A DNA stretch of 64,000 nucleotides. It comes from Varanus komodoensis (taxonomy: Eukaryota; Chordata; Lepidosauria; Squamata; Varanidae). Both the position numbers and the translations under genes were made by a program. The DNA lies in the NCBI RefSeq assembly GCF_004798865.1, contig NW_025336481.1:29168863-29232862 (forward strand). The letters are read 5' to 3'. Positions 29,101 to 44,100 of this stretch are shown piece by piece; position 1 is the stretch's first letter; each line of letters opens with the position of its first letter. The notes below the pieces were generated by a model, which had not been told where the DNA came from, searched no databases, and saw only the letters and a program-made list of their open reading frames with translations.

Positions 29101-32100
29101 CAGAGAGGGTACATGTCATGGATTCCCCACCCCCATCAGATTATACCACTGTCTCTGACCTTGAATCTGGGGAGCCAAAGTATTCCGTGGCCTCTCAGAC
29201 ACTGTCTGGCATCTCATCCCTTATGATACATTTAAGCCAGACAAGAACAGGGCAGCCCTTCAGATAGTGGATGCTTTCATATAAGGAACTCCCTTCTGAC
29301 AGCCATTCAAATAAAGGACTATCCTCTGTAAAACAAGTCACCTGACTACCTTCTCAGGGACTCCAGAACTAGAGCAGCACCTCTGCCAAAAGGGGAGAGA
29401 TAATAACTCAGCAGCAGAACAACCTCTTTGTCTGCAGATGGTAACTCAGTGGCAGGTGCATGTTTTGCATCCAGATGGTTCCAGATTCCACCCTGTCATT
29501 TCCAGGTAAGATCAGTGATGGGAAAGGCCTCTGCCTGGAAAGATTCTGCCAGCCAGAGCAGATGGTACTGTGCCAGGTGGACTAATAGGCTGACCTGGGA
29601 TGTATTTGGCTTCCTGTGTTCTGGAAGCAGAAGTGACCAGGAATGGCTTGGTGACTCTGAAAAGTGTCAGCTGTTTTAATTAGCAGGCACAAATGTTGGA
29701 AAAGGTCTGTTGAGAGGAGTCTTTCTCCACTTCTTCTCTAATAGTGATTTCATTATTCTGCATCACAGCTCAAATCAACCAGGGTTGCAGCTGTTCCAGC
29801 AATGAATATATGCAAATGTCCCTGAGCTGACCTACCCAGGAGGTCCCTCACAAAAATATTTTAAATTCTCCCCACAAATTGCCAATGTGTGGGGGGCTGA
29901 GACACAGATGATCTGTAGTGAGAGACATTGCTGCAAAGTCATAACCGTTTGCTTCTGTTATAAAGCAAATGCTGCCATCTGCTGTAATGACAAGCCTAAA
30001 CTTGTAACCAAAACTAGTTTGCCTGTCAAAAAGTCTCTTGACTAATTATTGTAATCTTAGCACCATATCATTAGCATTTGGCTATGTCCTTTTCTTTCTG
30101 TGGGTCTCCTTTTCCAGTAATCCAGGATTCAGTTTATTTGCAAAGTCTATATCTGCTTATAGGAACGTCCCAGAAAATGACAACAACCAGAATGAAAATT
30201 TGGAAAGTAATAGTACAGAAATGGGAAGAGAAGCTTCTGGTAACTTGCCCAGGTATGCTTCATGGGGAAATACAAACCTTTCTGATACTGTCTCAACCAA
30301 TGTGGTTCTTCCCATGCTGGCTGCAAAGTGAAGAAGGATGCTCATAGCTCAGAGACCCACCTGGACGGCTTTTGGAACCAGCCGCACTGGATCTCCAAGT
30401 GATCCTATGGCCATCTAGGTGCTAAAAGGCATAGAACTTCACTGCCCTTTGTTCATTATATATTATGCCTTCTGCTAAATGTAACACTCAAGGCAGTGGC
30501 CAATAAATCACAAAAAAGTTATAATTAAGACATGAAGCCTCAACAACTCAATACATAACCTGCAATAAAAAACTCAACACAAGTAAAATTTCAAGAAACA
30601 AAACAAAAACTCCCCCACACACACATTGATATGAAAGAAATAGCAGAACCTACCAGATTAAAAACACAATCAGCAGCCAATAAGCTGAGATGTCAAACTT
30701 AAATTGAATTAAAATGTCTTAGCCTGCCAGTGGTTGGACAATGAGGTGTGGAGGGTGTTTCCTTGGCCTCCCTGGGCAGGGAGTTTCAAAGTCTGGGGAT
30801 AATCACCAAGGAAACCCTCTCTTGTGTTCCCATTAAATGTACTTCTGAAAGAAGGAGGTCAGAGCTCTTAAGACCCAGGCAGGTTCACTTGGGAGAATGT
30901 GGTCTTTCAAGTAATTTTCTTCCAGTTTTATAGCCAAAGCTACTGCGATAAGGCATTGAACAAAGGACAGGTGCATGCTGCTAAGGAAGTAAAATGGCAG
31001 AGACATTTCAAAAAGGAATAACAAACATTTTAACGGGTCCTTTCAGTAAACAGTCTTGGAGTCTGTTGTGTGTGTTGCTCCTGAAAGGAGGCCAAAGTCC
31101 TTAGGTATAGTCTACCAAAGACTGATGCCCAGATGAAAGGAATTAAGCAGAGGATGTGCAGCAACAGCCTAGAACTGTTTCCCCTTCAGCATCTGCTAAG
31201 AAGATGATACGTGGCCTGGTAGATGCCTCAACAGCACTAAGACAGACCGTCACTTATGGTATTAACCAGGTGTTAGTCTTAAGAATAGTCCTAACTGAGC
31301 TTCATCTATTGGGTGCCTGGAAACAGGATAAAATAAATAAATGGCAGCTTTTCAAATATCTGGCAATCAAAGATCAAGGTAACAAATTAAGCATTCACTT
31401 ACCACATTGCGACAAGGGGCAAAGACATCGCTGTACAAAATTGAGCATTCCTTTTTGGCATAGGGGAACTTGCTCTGGTGTACTTCACATGGTTTAATGG
31501 TCTCATTGGGGCTTGTGCACTGATTTACAGAAAACCAAATATAGCCATAAATAACAACATTGCTTACGCTTTTTTTCTCCTAGCAAACACCTTTGAAAGT
31601 GTCCACAAACCACAACAGTGAAAACAAAGCAAAAGCATGAGATGACGTTCTTTAAGTTACTTTACACTCTATACTTTACTTTACTCTTTACTTTACTTCA
31701 AAGCCTGCCTTATACTTTTCCTACAACTTAAAAATTTAACTGGAAAGGATAATTGCTGATTGGTCTGCCTTTAAAACAAACATATTTCTTCATGCCTCTT
31801 TTTGTTTTGGCATGAAAATCAAATGCATTCATTACCACATTTCATCTGTGTTTCCAGAGGAGCCAAATGTAAATCATAAACAGAACAGTTTAGCTACTGT
31901 ATCATTTTGCTAAACATTAGTGCTCTGATGATAATGGCATGTGTTGTTATTAAGTTCCAAGCCTTTTATAGAAAAAATGGACAGGATGGGGGAATTACAC
32001 ATAAAAAGAGGCACACAGCAAATTTGTATGCTAAAAGTATAGGCATGGTGCACTGCCAGAACACAAGAAAGTGTCGCAAAAGCCTGTGTGTCTATTTCAC

Positions 32101-35100
32101 TATATTTACACAGATAAGCAGATTGCTCTTTCCAGTTGTCCATAAATATATTAAAACAGGCATGAGAAGCCTTGCCAGAGTCTATAAAACCCACAAAATG
32201 AATACACAGTTGTACTACATTAGGGGTATCCATGTCAGAAACAGTCTTGTGTGAAGCAGCAGAAAGATACTTAGAACAAGCAGAGGATGGAAAATTACAA
32301 AGCATTTGTAATTTGATATTGCAGCAAAGGAACAGAAGCAGGGAAGGTCATGACACTTTTGAACGTCAGCAGAAGATGAAGGAGGGACTGTTACAAGCAA
32401 CTAAAGGCTTCAGCTGAAGGGGAGATTCAACTGCACCGACAGTTTGGCAGGAAAACCAAAACAAGGAATACATTTCAAACTTTTGTCTTTACATTTGCTT
32501 GACCCATGGCATGCTAAGCACAAAACAGAGCACAATCCTCTTGAATTAGTGTAATGTATTCAGAAAAACTCTTAGAAGCATTCATCTCTAGTCATGCCAA
32601 TGGAATAGAAAACTTTCTAGGATGGGGAAGGGGAGTATCTGGTTATCCACATGTGGTTGAATGGCAGCTGCCACCATGTCTTACCATTGGATATGTCAGA
32701 GGGCCACATTTCTCAATGTGAATAAGACCTATTCACTTCCCAGTCAATTGCTTAGTATCAAAAACAAAACAAAACAAAGTGGGAAGGCATCACCTCAAAA
32801 GAGGACACAAATGTGTATACGCTAATTTATGATCACTTATGCCTGTAATTAAACAGAACTATAATACATCTCATCATAGCTGATACATACCCATGAATAC
32901 ATATTTATTTTGGAATACAATGGAATCAACATGTCACACTTACCTGACCTATTGCCCAGCTCTCTCCAAACACTTGAGCATTCCTTACTTCCATGTTGTT
33001 GGATGTAGTCAGATCATTCGAAGTGAATTTATCAAAATTTCCACACAAACCTGCCAATTTACCCTGAAATTATAATGGATGCTTTTGTATCTATATGTGC
33101 ATTATTTTATTTAAATAAACAAAATACAGTTCTGGATGATGACAAAGCTTATACAAAAGAAAATTGTCAGTAATTTAAACTGCCTCCTGACTTGCTTCCC
33201 TCACCCTGTTTTTAGGTTGACCAACTGCCTTTATTCCCCACCATTAAAAAAAAAACCCTCAACATGAATGTTTGTTCATTTACATGTTTTCTTATCCCAT
33301 TATCCTTTTGTAAAGGATTCAATTTTCAAGGGAAGATTGATTCATGAATCAAAGTTGTCAAAAATGTGGTAAAACCTGATACCTTCTGTCCAACATGATA
33401 TCCCTTTCCCCACCATGTGGATTGAGGCCCCCAAGTTTCTCTTCTGCCATAACCTCAGCTGTTGTTCCAGCCAGACAATCTAGGATGTAGGCAAGGGACC
33501 TGTGGTTCTCAGATTCATGGTCTGATCAACCCCACTTAGCCTTGCATGATGGGAGTTGTAATTCAACAACTTCTGGAAGGCCACAGCTTCCCATTCCTGC
33601 TGAAAGGGTGAAAAACTCACGGGATATTGCAACTGTAAAATGCTACACTTAGAAACCTTTCCCTTTGATATCATCTTTGAGTTTTCCAATGCATACAAAA
33701 CTAGCCCTACCCAGGTGTTTCACTGCTAATAGGGTGCCCAGAATCTGTGTGATGGGGAATAAGGTCATGTGCTCCAGCTTTACTTGGAATCAACTGGAGT
33801 CGGCAGGAAGGTCTGCAATGAAAGTGTGAGCATTTTTGCATGAGAGGAATTATCAAGCTCTGGATGAGTGGGAGCCCTGCCTTGTCAGGTTGAGGCATGT
33901 GACAGGGCTTCCATGTATCCTTACAACTATTTCCCTTCATCCTTACAACTTCATAACATCTGAGCCGTCCCTCCATCTACCTACACACAAACACAGGCCT
34001 TTTAAAAGCCTGTAAAATCACTTAGGAGATGGGAGGGCAAGTTGGTTTGTGACACCAGAAGCAGCCACCAAACAGAGCTGTGAATAGTCAGTTCGTACTG
34101 AAAAGTGGCAAAATTAGCTTCCCTTACATGTGATCCTAGATCAACTGATATCTGGCTAGACAGCATAGAGTAGGTTTGTTTTTACACATCTCTAAGGTCA
34201 CTGCCTGTGCCCTGATCACTGATATAATTGGACATATAAGTTCTGTGTTATTCAACATGCATGCTGAAAAGACCTGTTCTGTTGCTACTCACATCATTAT
34301 TCATATCAATTGTTAATACACAGAGAAGATGCTCTTTAGAGGATTGAACTTGGAACATCTCTTACCAAACTTTCAACTTAAGCCAAATGATAACTTGCAG
34401 AATTATCACATGGTATGGGCTACAGGTGGGTAGGGACTGCATCTTGAAATGGTCCCTCACATTAAAAAATGGCTATACATTGGGAAATGAACACATTTGG
34501 AGAAGACCATCTTCCTGTTTAACTGGCTATATTTCACTCATAGAATCCCTCACATGCTGTCTGAATAGGGCTTTCTCACACAAAACCCACAATACCCATG
34601 CATGTACAGCTCCATTCTCAGAACAGCAAAGTCATTGATAATAAGAGATGGGAAAGATTCAGATAGTTTAAACATGAAAGTGTTTATTACTAAAGCAGTA
34701 CATTCCCAGGGAATGTGAGCCCAGAATGTACCTCCGTACTGCATGATAGGACACCTTCTTAGGTCAAACTATGTGGGTACATTTTAAGATTTCTTCATTT
34801 GATGTCCATTATACCAAATTGTGATTCACTAAAATGCTCTCATTTGAGAGATAATATCTGAAGTTGGTTTGCCTGTGTAAGAAATGTTCCTTCTCATCAG
34901 ATGATCCAGCACCTCTTCTTACTACAGGAGGGCATAAGAAAAGTACTGCTCACCTATGCCAGTGAGCAGGTGAAGGGTCATCTCCAGCCAAAATAGAAGA
35001 GATGCTTTAATCTAAGAGAATTCTTCTCTTTCTCAATTTGCAATGAGAAAGTAGAGCTCATATTTTCTTGCAGTCACCCTTTTTCCTTTTTTGATATTTT

Positions 35101-38100
35101 TTCAGCCTATATAATTAATGTAGCTATTAATTTGATCCCTTCCTCGTGAAATTCTTGTTTATGAGGACTACTTTGAAAACATAGACGAATGTTACTATCA
35201 GCTCCCACATTATGAAAACACCATCTTGATTATAACATTGATATCCCATCTTTCTTTTTCTTAAAAGAAGTCCAAGGCAGCTTACATGGGTTTCTTTCTT
35301 CTCTCTCTCTGATCCTCACAACAGTGTTGTGAGGTAGGATAGGCTGACAGTCAGTGATGGGCCCAAAGTCACCCAGTAAACTCCATGGTCTAGTGGGGAC
35401 TAGAACTCAGATCTCCAGTCTATCATTCTAACAACCACACCTCAGTAGCTCTTAGAATTTAACATAAACATGCTGTGTTATCAGATGCTAGTCAGAGCTT
35501 TATTAGTGTGCTTTATGAATATTTCGCCTTCCCCATTTGTAAAATACCCAACTACCAATTTGTATGTATATCCAGTGGCATAATACACCTAGTCACCTTC
35601 CACTGAGCTCCAACTTTGACATGCATTGTTGTCTTTCTATCCCATAGTATTGTTATCTCCTGCTCTGGAAAATGCACTGCGGTGTAATATCCAGCCTTCC
35701 AAATCTGATACTGTGCTTTGTCTTCATATCTCCTCAGCATTTTCTGTAAAAAAATTGAAATTTGTAAAAGATCACTAACACCGCTTTGATAATATGCAAT
35801 CTATGACCAATTGGTGAAAATACCAAACCAGATCCAAAACAAGATCTGAATAATGTATTCAGTCTATAGACACACACATTCAACAATATACACATCAAAC
35901 CACTCACTTGATACCAAACCAGGATCTGAATAATATATCAGCGGCAATAATATTATTTGGAATTTGAGGGACACTATCTTTCCAAGCCAAAGTATGGGAT
36001 ATCCTTATATTCAGACAATGTCCTGAGAAGCTGGCAGTGAGAAGGAATGATTCTGTGGCTGAGGAGCTACAGGATTTTTCAGAATCCCATCTCCAAGTCA
36101 GAAACAGCTCTCACAGCTGTGAATCGGAGCTCTGCTATTTGCTTCCTTGCAGCTGGCATGGAAAGAACTCCACCAGCTGTGTTCTGAAGTCAGAACAGTG
36201 ACTTCAGGAATAGATAAAAGGGGTGAGTTCAGAGGAAGGGCAAAAACTGGGGTGCCAGAATGAAGCCACTCCAGTCTCCTTCCTTCTGAAGTATCTCAGT
36301 TAATGGACACAAAAGCACATCTTGCAAAAATGCACAGCAAAAAGAGAGGGAAGCGGAGAGCATCTCTGCCACTCCTCCTATTTTGCATTGGATGTACATC
36401 AACTACATCCAATGACTGAATCCCTACAGAAGAAAGAATCAGCCCACAGCCAGCAACCATCTTCATTTATTACAACTATCTCAGAGCCTCACACAGCACC
36501 CAGAGTCATTCATGGAAAGTGAAAGGCCCTCACTTTGCTTTGAAACAATTCTAAATTGTTAGAAAGGCAGCTGAAGGCCCTCATAGGGCACCATGTTGCC
36601 TACCTTCAAACCCAGTTCATGTTGGGTTTCAAGTCTACATTAGGCCCAACCTTCATAATCATTTTCATGTGGGATGAACACTATGTTTCAATACATCCTG
36701 AAAACTTCAGGCTTACCATAAACACAGTCCAGGTAGCCACATGACCTGCTAGGCATGCCCAGACCAAACCCACTTTGGTCCTGGGTTTCTTCAGAAGTAA
36801 AGCCATGTCTCAACCTGATAGCCTAGCACCTCCTCAATCAGCACGGGGAATGCTCAAGGCCATTGGGAATTGTAGTCGAAAACATATGGAGGGCACAAGG
36901 CTGAGGAAGGCTGGCCTAGTGTCAGAACACAGCAAAACACTGAACAGTCAGGAAAGTTTCAAGAGCTTCCTGTGATAGAGCATGCAGGTATCACATACAT
37001 TTTGGGTACATGTGCAAGTAGTCTTCTGGGTTATGGCCAATATGAGGGAGGCCCACTGAAAACTAAGGTTGTATTAGACAGGTTTCAGCATCTGAGGGTG
37101 CTTTTAAGTGAAATATTCTGATGCAGTAAAATTATTTAATCACATCAAAAGTTATAGTGAAAAAGGATTGTCAAATCCTTCCTGGTGGGTTATTCATGCT
37201 CCTTTAAGAGCTACTTTTCAGTAAATTTTTTGAAAATGTAGCTTTTTCTATCACCAAAACACAAAAGCAATTCCTTCAGGCATTTGTGGACAATTCTTTA
37301 CATGTAGGAGTATGGTAGCACTATCTTGACATAAGCTTGATTCTCCTAGGTTCATGACCACCATAATTTCCCTTTTAAGCTTTTTTTCTTTTTACTAAAT
37401 GTGATTTTGAATATGGTGGACTGGTATTCTTCCCTCAGAATCCCATGAATGGAAACCAAAAGAGGAAAAATTTCCTTGTCTCCAGGGAAGTTTTGTGTAT
37501 CCAGTAGAATGCTGATGTCCAGACTGCAGGTCAATGGCAGCAGGGACCATAGAAAACAGAAAAAGCAGAGAATATTGGACTTCTTAATTGTTTCAGTGCC
37601 CTTCCCCAGCCTGGTACCATTCAGATCCATTGGACTACAATTCCCATCATCTCCATCCATCATGTAGTTCAGTGAATAAAAGGTGAGTTAAAAAAGGAAA
37701 ACCAGTACTTACCTGTACATTTAGAGGTTCGCTTAAAAAAATCTCAACTTCTCCAACAGAAATAAAAACATTCTTTGAACAAACAATATCATTATCGAAG
37801 CACTTCTTGTTCTGAATTATTATGGACAAGTTTGAACTGTCAACACTCTGTGAAGGAAAAATGGCTGTTATGTACAAACACAGCTCTACATCACTGCAGC
37901 ATCCATGTAACAAATCTACAAACAATTTATCAGAGAGTGGATCCCATTCCCTTAACTGGACTCCAGCTGCCTTGGGCCATTTTCTGGGTCAGCTTGAGTT
38001 AATGCTGTTCTAAATCAAGTTATGTCACGTTAACCTTGCTATACACTCTGATCAGCTAGAGTGTAGACAAATGAACAGACAATACCCACTGGGCTGCATG

Positions 38101-41100
38101 ATGTATAGGTGGTCCATTTTCCAGCTTAAACTTGTGGGAAAGTTACTTAGGATGAATGTGAATAGACTATTCCTGTCTTACATTATGGAATACCATTGCA
38201 TTATTCACAAAGCTCTGTCTGGGACCACTACAATATTAATGATGTAGGCTCATATCCCTAATAGCCAAATATATGCATAAATAAGGAACTGCAGTGTGCA
38301 GCCCTCAGTGAGTTTTGGGCCTTCCAAATCATATACCCAAATGTAAAAAAGAGTGGCATCTAGGAGATGCCACATCCTCGGGTAAGACCTAATTTATGCA
38401 GAAATGGACATGGAAATGGAAATGTGAACTCACAGTACACTTTGGACCACCCAAAAGCATATACCATACCCTCAATGGCAAGGATGGACAACTTATGGTT
38501 CTCCAGATGTATAGGTCTACACTTCTTAGCGACCAAATGAGCAGAGCAAATGGGGAGCAATATGATGACCTAGATACCTGGAGGCCACCAAGTTGCCCAT
38601 CCTGAGATGCTCTAAGAGTGCCATAGTATCATAGTTGGCCCAAGTCTTTGGTTGCAAGACTCTGTCAAGCATGTAAGCCACATACGCAGAGTGTGTGATA
38701 TGACTTAATTTATATTCTAGATACATGGACCTAAAAGTGTGCTTAAACAAGAACACAAAGGATATTTGCCCTTCATAAACAAGAACTGAATAGGCTGTAA
38801 CATCACAGAATGTATCTTCCCTTTCCTGGGAAATAATCGTTGCCCAAAGCAAAGTCTGAGGAAGGAATCTGCCCCAAGCCAGAGGTGCCAACTGCTTCTC
38901 AGACAATTCCTATTGTGGCTTCCTCTCTAACATCACCTTCTGTCCAAGCTACTTTATCCTAGAAGAAGAACATATGGGTTGCTCAGTCAGTCCAAGTTAG
39001 GATTAATGAAGGGAGGGTGAAAAGCCCTTTTTCCCACAAGGAAGCAGGGTCTTGGTAAGCCTGCTCCTAAACAGCCAGAAACTTGACTCTCTTCCCCAGC
39101 CAAGAGCTGCCCTGGACTTCTCCTGGTCTTTCCCAAAGTCTTCCCCCTCCATCATTGTTTCTCCTGGGCATCCTCTCTTTCCCCTCCACTACACACCTCT
39201 CTGCTCGCCCACCCCATTTTCTCCTCCTTTCCCTTGTTCCCCTTCACTGCCACCCTACTTCAGGAGTCACTCATTTGGGTTGATGGAGCAAGCTGCAAAC
39301 AAGCAAAGGCTGGTGACATCATTGGCTCAAGGCATCATGACATCATCTGTCAAGCTGATGATCAAGCACCATCTGTCTGTGCCATCTCCACTGGTCTGGG
39401 AACCTGGCTGTGTGTAGGAAAAACTGGTGATGCTAGGGGAGATTAGTGGGGCTGATCCCTCACAGGCAAGTATTTAAAAAGATTAAAATTAGAAATATGG
39501 ATATATGTTTACTTGTGGCACACTTGCCAAAAGGTTTGACCATCAGAGATTTCCACAGTGGAAATCATACATCTGTCTCTGTGAATGAATTAATTCAGAC
39601 TTCCCCAACCTGACAATCTCTAGATAAATGGCCCACAAATCCCATCATCCCCAAATAGCACTGGTGTTGCAGTCCAACACACCTGGGGAATACCAGTTTG
39701 GGGGGAAGCTGAATGAATACTTTTATCTACCCAAAATTGTAGAGTTGGAAAAAGTGCAGCAAAGGGCAACTAAAATGATCAAAGCGTTCTAGCAATTCCT
39801 GGTCAGGGAAAGGTTACAACATCTGGGTTTGTTTAGCTTAGGAAAAAGGCAAGTAAGGGAAGGCATGACAAAAATATGCTCTGTCGTGTGCTCTGGTAAT
39901 GAGCTACAAGCTCTCGTGTTTGTAAGCTAACTCAAAGATACCATGGCAAAAGGGGAAATTATTTCTATCACTTACTAGGTAAGTACCACCCCTTCTTAGT
40001 CTCACTGCAATACAACACTAGGAAGAAAATGCCATTTTTAAATGATCACTTCTGGAGCAGGGTTGTAGTTACCTTTTAAGGGAAAGCACAAAGAAGGGAG
40101 TCCGGTGGTCTGTTCCAGGAAGCCAAGTTACACTGATAGAAAGCAAAAAACAGAATGCTTTCCCTTGTAAGTCTAATCTTCCCATTAAATTACCAAGAGG
40201 AGCCTGTTCTAACTTAGTATCAGTTTCTTTGTGATAGTATGTGGTTGCTAAGCAATGGAGGGCAAGGGACAGAGAAACCTGGGCAAGCAACCAAAAACGC
40301 AGCAGTGGGCCTGTGTTTTAAGAAAGTAATACATCACAGTTGTGTAAAATAAAGAACCTCCTCAGATGGAAAAATTAGCCTGGAAGAGCACATAGCCACC
40401 ACTTAAACATTTTATGATTTATGATTTTTGTTTACTTTCTATTTTATCTGCAACACATTAGCTGAAATGTGTTTATTCTAAAAACATTTTCAATTAGCTT
40501 TACCAGCTAATAGAAAATACCAAAATTTAACCTAGTAACAAAAGCTTTATAGTTGAAATAACTATATTTTAATCATACATCACTTTTTTAAAAAGATTAA
40601 ATAAGAACAATAAATGCTCTCATTCTTTTAAAGTGACTATATCTTAGAATTTGAATATGAAACAACCATAACCATAATTACAATCACTAGACTAAGTGAG
40701 GAAGGACTGGGAAAAGTTCAAGATTCAACCAATCTTTATCTCTTCTTCATTTCCTGCATAACCATAAGTAATTTCTTTTCATACGGAACATATCAAATCT
40801 GACTTAGCCATAGATCATTATGCCGCATGAACAGTGTGCATAGCAGGGAACTGGGAAGAATAACATTCCCAATATCCCTTATAATAGTAAACTCTACGGA
40901 ATGACTAACAATGGGCTAAGGATACACAGGATAAATATTGATATTTTTCATCAATATTTATTCATGTTGTAACATCCTGAACCATGCTTTGTTCATGAAG
41001 GAATTCTAGAGCGGTATAGATAAGATTTCAGTTCAAATACAATATTATTATATTAAAACAACAATAAAAATGAAAGCATTGCTAGAATACAACGGAGAGG

Positions 41101-44100
41101 CAAATACCCAGTCAACTAGCAAGCAATACAATTCATTTTAAAGGCCAAGCAAATAAAAATATTTGGACCTGGGGCTGGAAAGCATATAGTCCAAGGAGGT
41201 TGGTGGTCAACCTGAAGGTGGGGCAAAGAGAAGAGCTGCAGAGGTGGGACCAGCTTGCCATCAGAGTCAGAGCACTCTTTGGATCCCAAAAAGGCATCAA
41301 CCCATGCCACAGAAAGAGAAAACTGAAGTACAAAACATGCAGAGGGATATGTGGAAATCACAAAGAAGAATCTGAGCCACTCCTGCATTGTTTCAGCCTG
41401 TGATTGTTAAACAGGTCCTTTTACAAGACTGAGTGACAGATATTACGGAAGTGTGATCAAATAACCTAAAAACAGCTACACTCTTTCTAAGCCTCAGTCT
41501 TGCTATGGTCCTTGTTGGAGCAAGCTGTTTGTCTGGCTTCCAACCTCAGCACCACCTGGATGTTTTCATGGCGTTGTCCTGTTCCTGAAACCTGACCATG
41601 CTGAAAAAAAATTAATCCATAGGTGAACTCTGCATCCAAGGCCTCACCGGCACCTAAGCAACACTGAACCTTCATCATCACAGAAACAGAACAGAAAAAA
41701 GGAACATTTTGAAAAGGTCCAAGATCTAAAACCACTGAAAACTGTTCTCAGAACACCTAGGAAGCCGTCCCAGTAATGAAACTCTAAGGATGGCTTCTTA
41801 TGATTAGAAAGAGGTTAGGAATGGTTAGGAAGGAGACACTGCTTCAGATAATTGGGCCATATTATGCATCTTAGGAGCTGACTGGATGTTGATAAGAGAG
41901 AGGGGCAGGAAGGAGCTAATCGCAATATAATTGCTAGAATATGGGGGAAGGAGGAGGTATACTGGTGGAGGCTGGAAAGTTATTTTGACCAACCTAAATA
42001 ACTCCTGTATATAAAGAAGAGCTTCTGGAAATATGCATTGTATGAATGATGTGCACAACTGTGCATTCAAAATATCCACTTTGTTTCTTTATACTCAGCA
42101 CGCTTTGTTTTCAAGGTATTCTCATTTAATACATAGAGCAAAATGGTTATGGACTAAGTCTTGTAAAAATTCTAGTACAATGCAGAGTATATACTCAAGT
42201 TATATAGCTATCCTTAATTATCCTGGGTAATAGGTGAAGATATTGCATGTAGTTTTAAAGAATACAATCACTCTAAAAAGTTTTCTTTTGTGTCATTGAA
42301 TTGGTTTTACTTCACTTAGCATTAGATTTGGCATTTTATTGGATTATATTTCAGCAATCCTTTCCTAATTAAAAACATGATAGTCCCAAGATTAAGCTTT
42401 GAGAATGCTCAGTATCTATTTCCGAGTGATTCATTTCACAACAGGTGAACTCCTGGGTATTTTAATGATACTGAAAAACCCTCCTACATGATGCAGTATC
42501 ACCTTGTTCTCCATTTCTTCCAGGAGTCTGTAAAGCAGTTAAGAGATAAATACTTGTGATTTTGTGAATGATTCATTCTCAAGTAAAACAGGAATAGAGG
42601 AGGGATAGAGAGGGGAAGAGAAGATACACCAAAGTGATAGAGCACTTCTAAATGTCTGTGTGTGCACTTTGTACAGATGAATTTTTATAGGTCAATCAAA
42701 CAGGTTCCATCAGAAAAGATGCATGGTCCAATGAAGTCAATTGAATTTCTGAATTATGCTACAACCTGCCATTGAGTTCAATAGATTTTTCTGCATAGGA
42801 TTGCAGAGTTATTTGACCAAAAATTGCATTCAGGACTCAAGGAAGGTTTGTCCTTTGTTAGAACTCAAAAAGATGCTCAAAACCAATTACTCTCATTGAC
42901 TTGGAACTATGTGGAAATTCAGAAAAAGAAAGCCCCAATATACAAACTACTATAGGTCCAGAGCTTCTTTTTACTCCTTTTAAAAGATCTACATGCAGCA
43001 TCTAACTCTGCCACATTTATTTCCTGCATTACAAATTCCTCTCACAGAAGACAAAGGAAAATTCCTATTGCAATGTTACTATCAGAGAACAGGGCAGCCT
43101 TTGCAGGATTAAAGTAAATCCTTTCAGGAACTGAATCATGTCCAAGATGTTCCAGAAGCAGAACCAAAGGCAATGTTCAAGGAATTACTAAGATCAAGAA
43201 TCTCAAGCTGAAATACGTTCAAATAAGAATACAAGAGCATAGCATAGGCTGCAACAGCAACATAATGTACAGAGTGTAACCACAGCTAAATATTCAAGGG
43301 GAAAAGCAAAATCAAGAGAGGTTATGTCTTCCCCACATACCAGAAGAGACAAGATTATCAGTCAGTTCTACAGTCTGTTGGGCAAGAAGATTTATGATCA
43401 TGTTCTAGAGTTATTGAAGCAAGAAATCTTGTCACTTATAGCAATGTTCCCACGCAGGATAACCCCTAGATATTGTACAGGCCCAGCAGTTTGGACACTG
43501 GAGTTGCATTGTGCAAGTGTTTGCAACATTCAGAAGAGGTGAAGAATGAGCATATGGGGGCATGGCAAAGAGCGGTGCTCTGTTGATCTGTTAACAATCT
43601 GATGAAGCTTAGTAGTTCATAATAAAAGTATTTAAAAGCGTGATGAATGTTCCTTTCTCCTGAATCTGTGTCATTTCTGAATAGAAATGTCATGAGTCAT
43701 TTCTTAATGGAGACTATAATGTGTCTGTTACATCATCTGCCATAGATCTCCATCTCCCTCCAGCCATTTTTGGGACAGCTCTTCCTGTTAGCCTGCACAA
43801 TTTAAAAGAAATGCTGGAAACCAAAACACTAAAGAGCAAAACTAAGGTATTCACAAAATCATTTAATGGTCTGAAAGAACAGGTATATAAAGGTCTGAAA
43901 TTGCTGATCTGGAGTACTTTCAACCAGAAGAATGTGAACCCAGTGCCAATTGTAATCAGATCTTCTGCCTACTAAAGAAAGGCAGAACAAGTGAAAAACA
44001 GGAAAGAGCTGATCAATGCGAAGAAGAAAGTGTAGCCCTGATAAATGCAGTCACCAGATGAATACATTGTCAATCAATCCATCATCCATCCATTTTAGGA

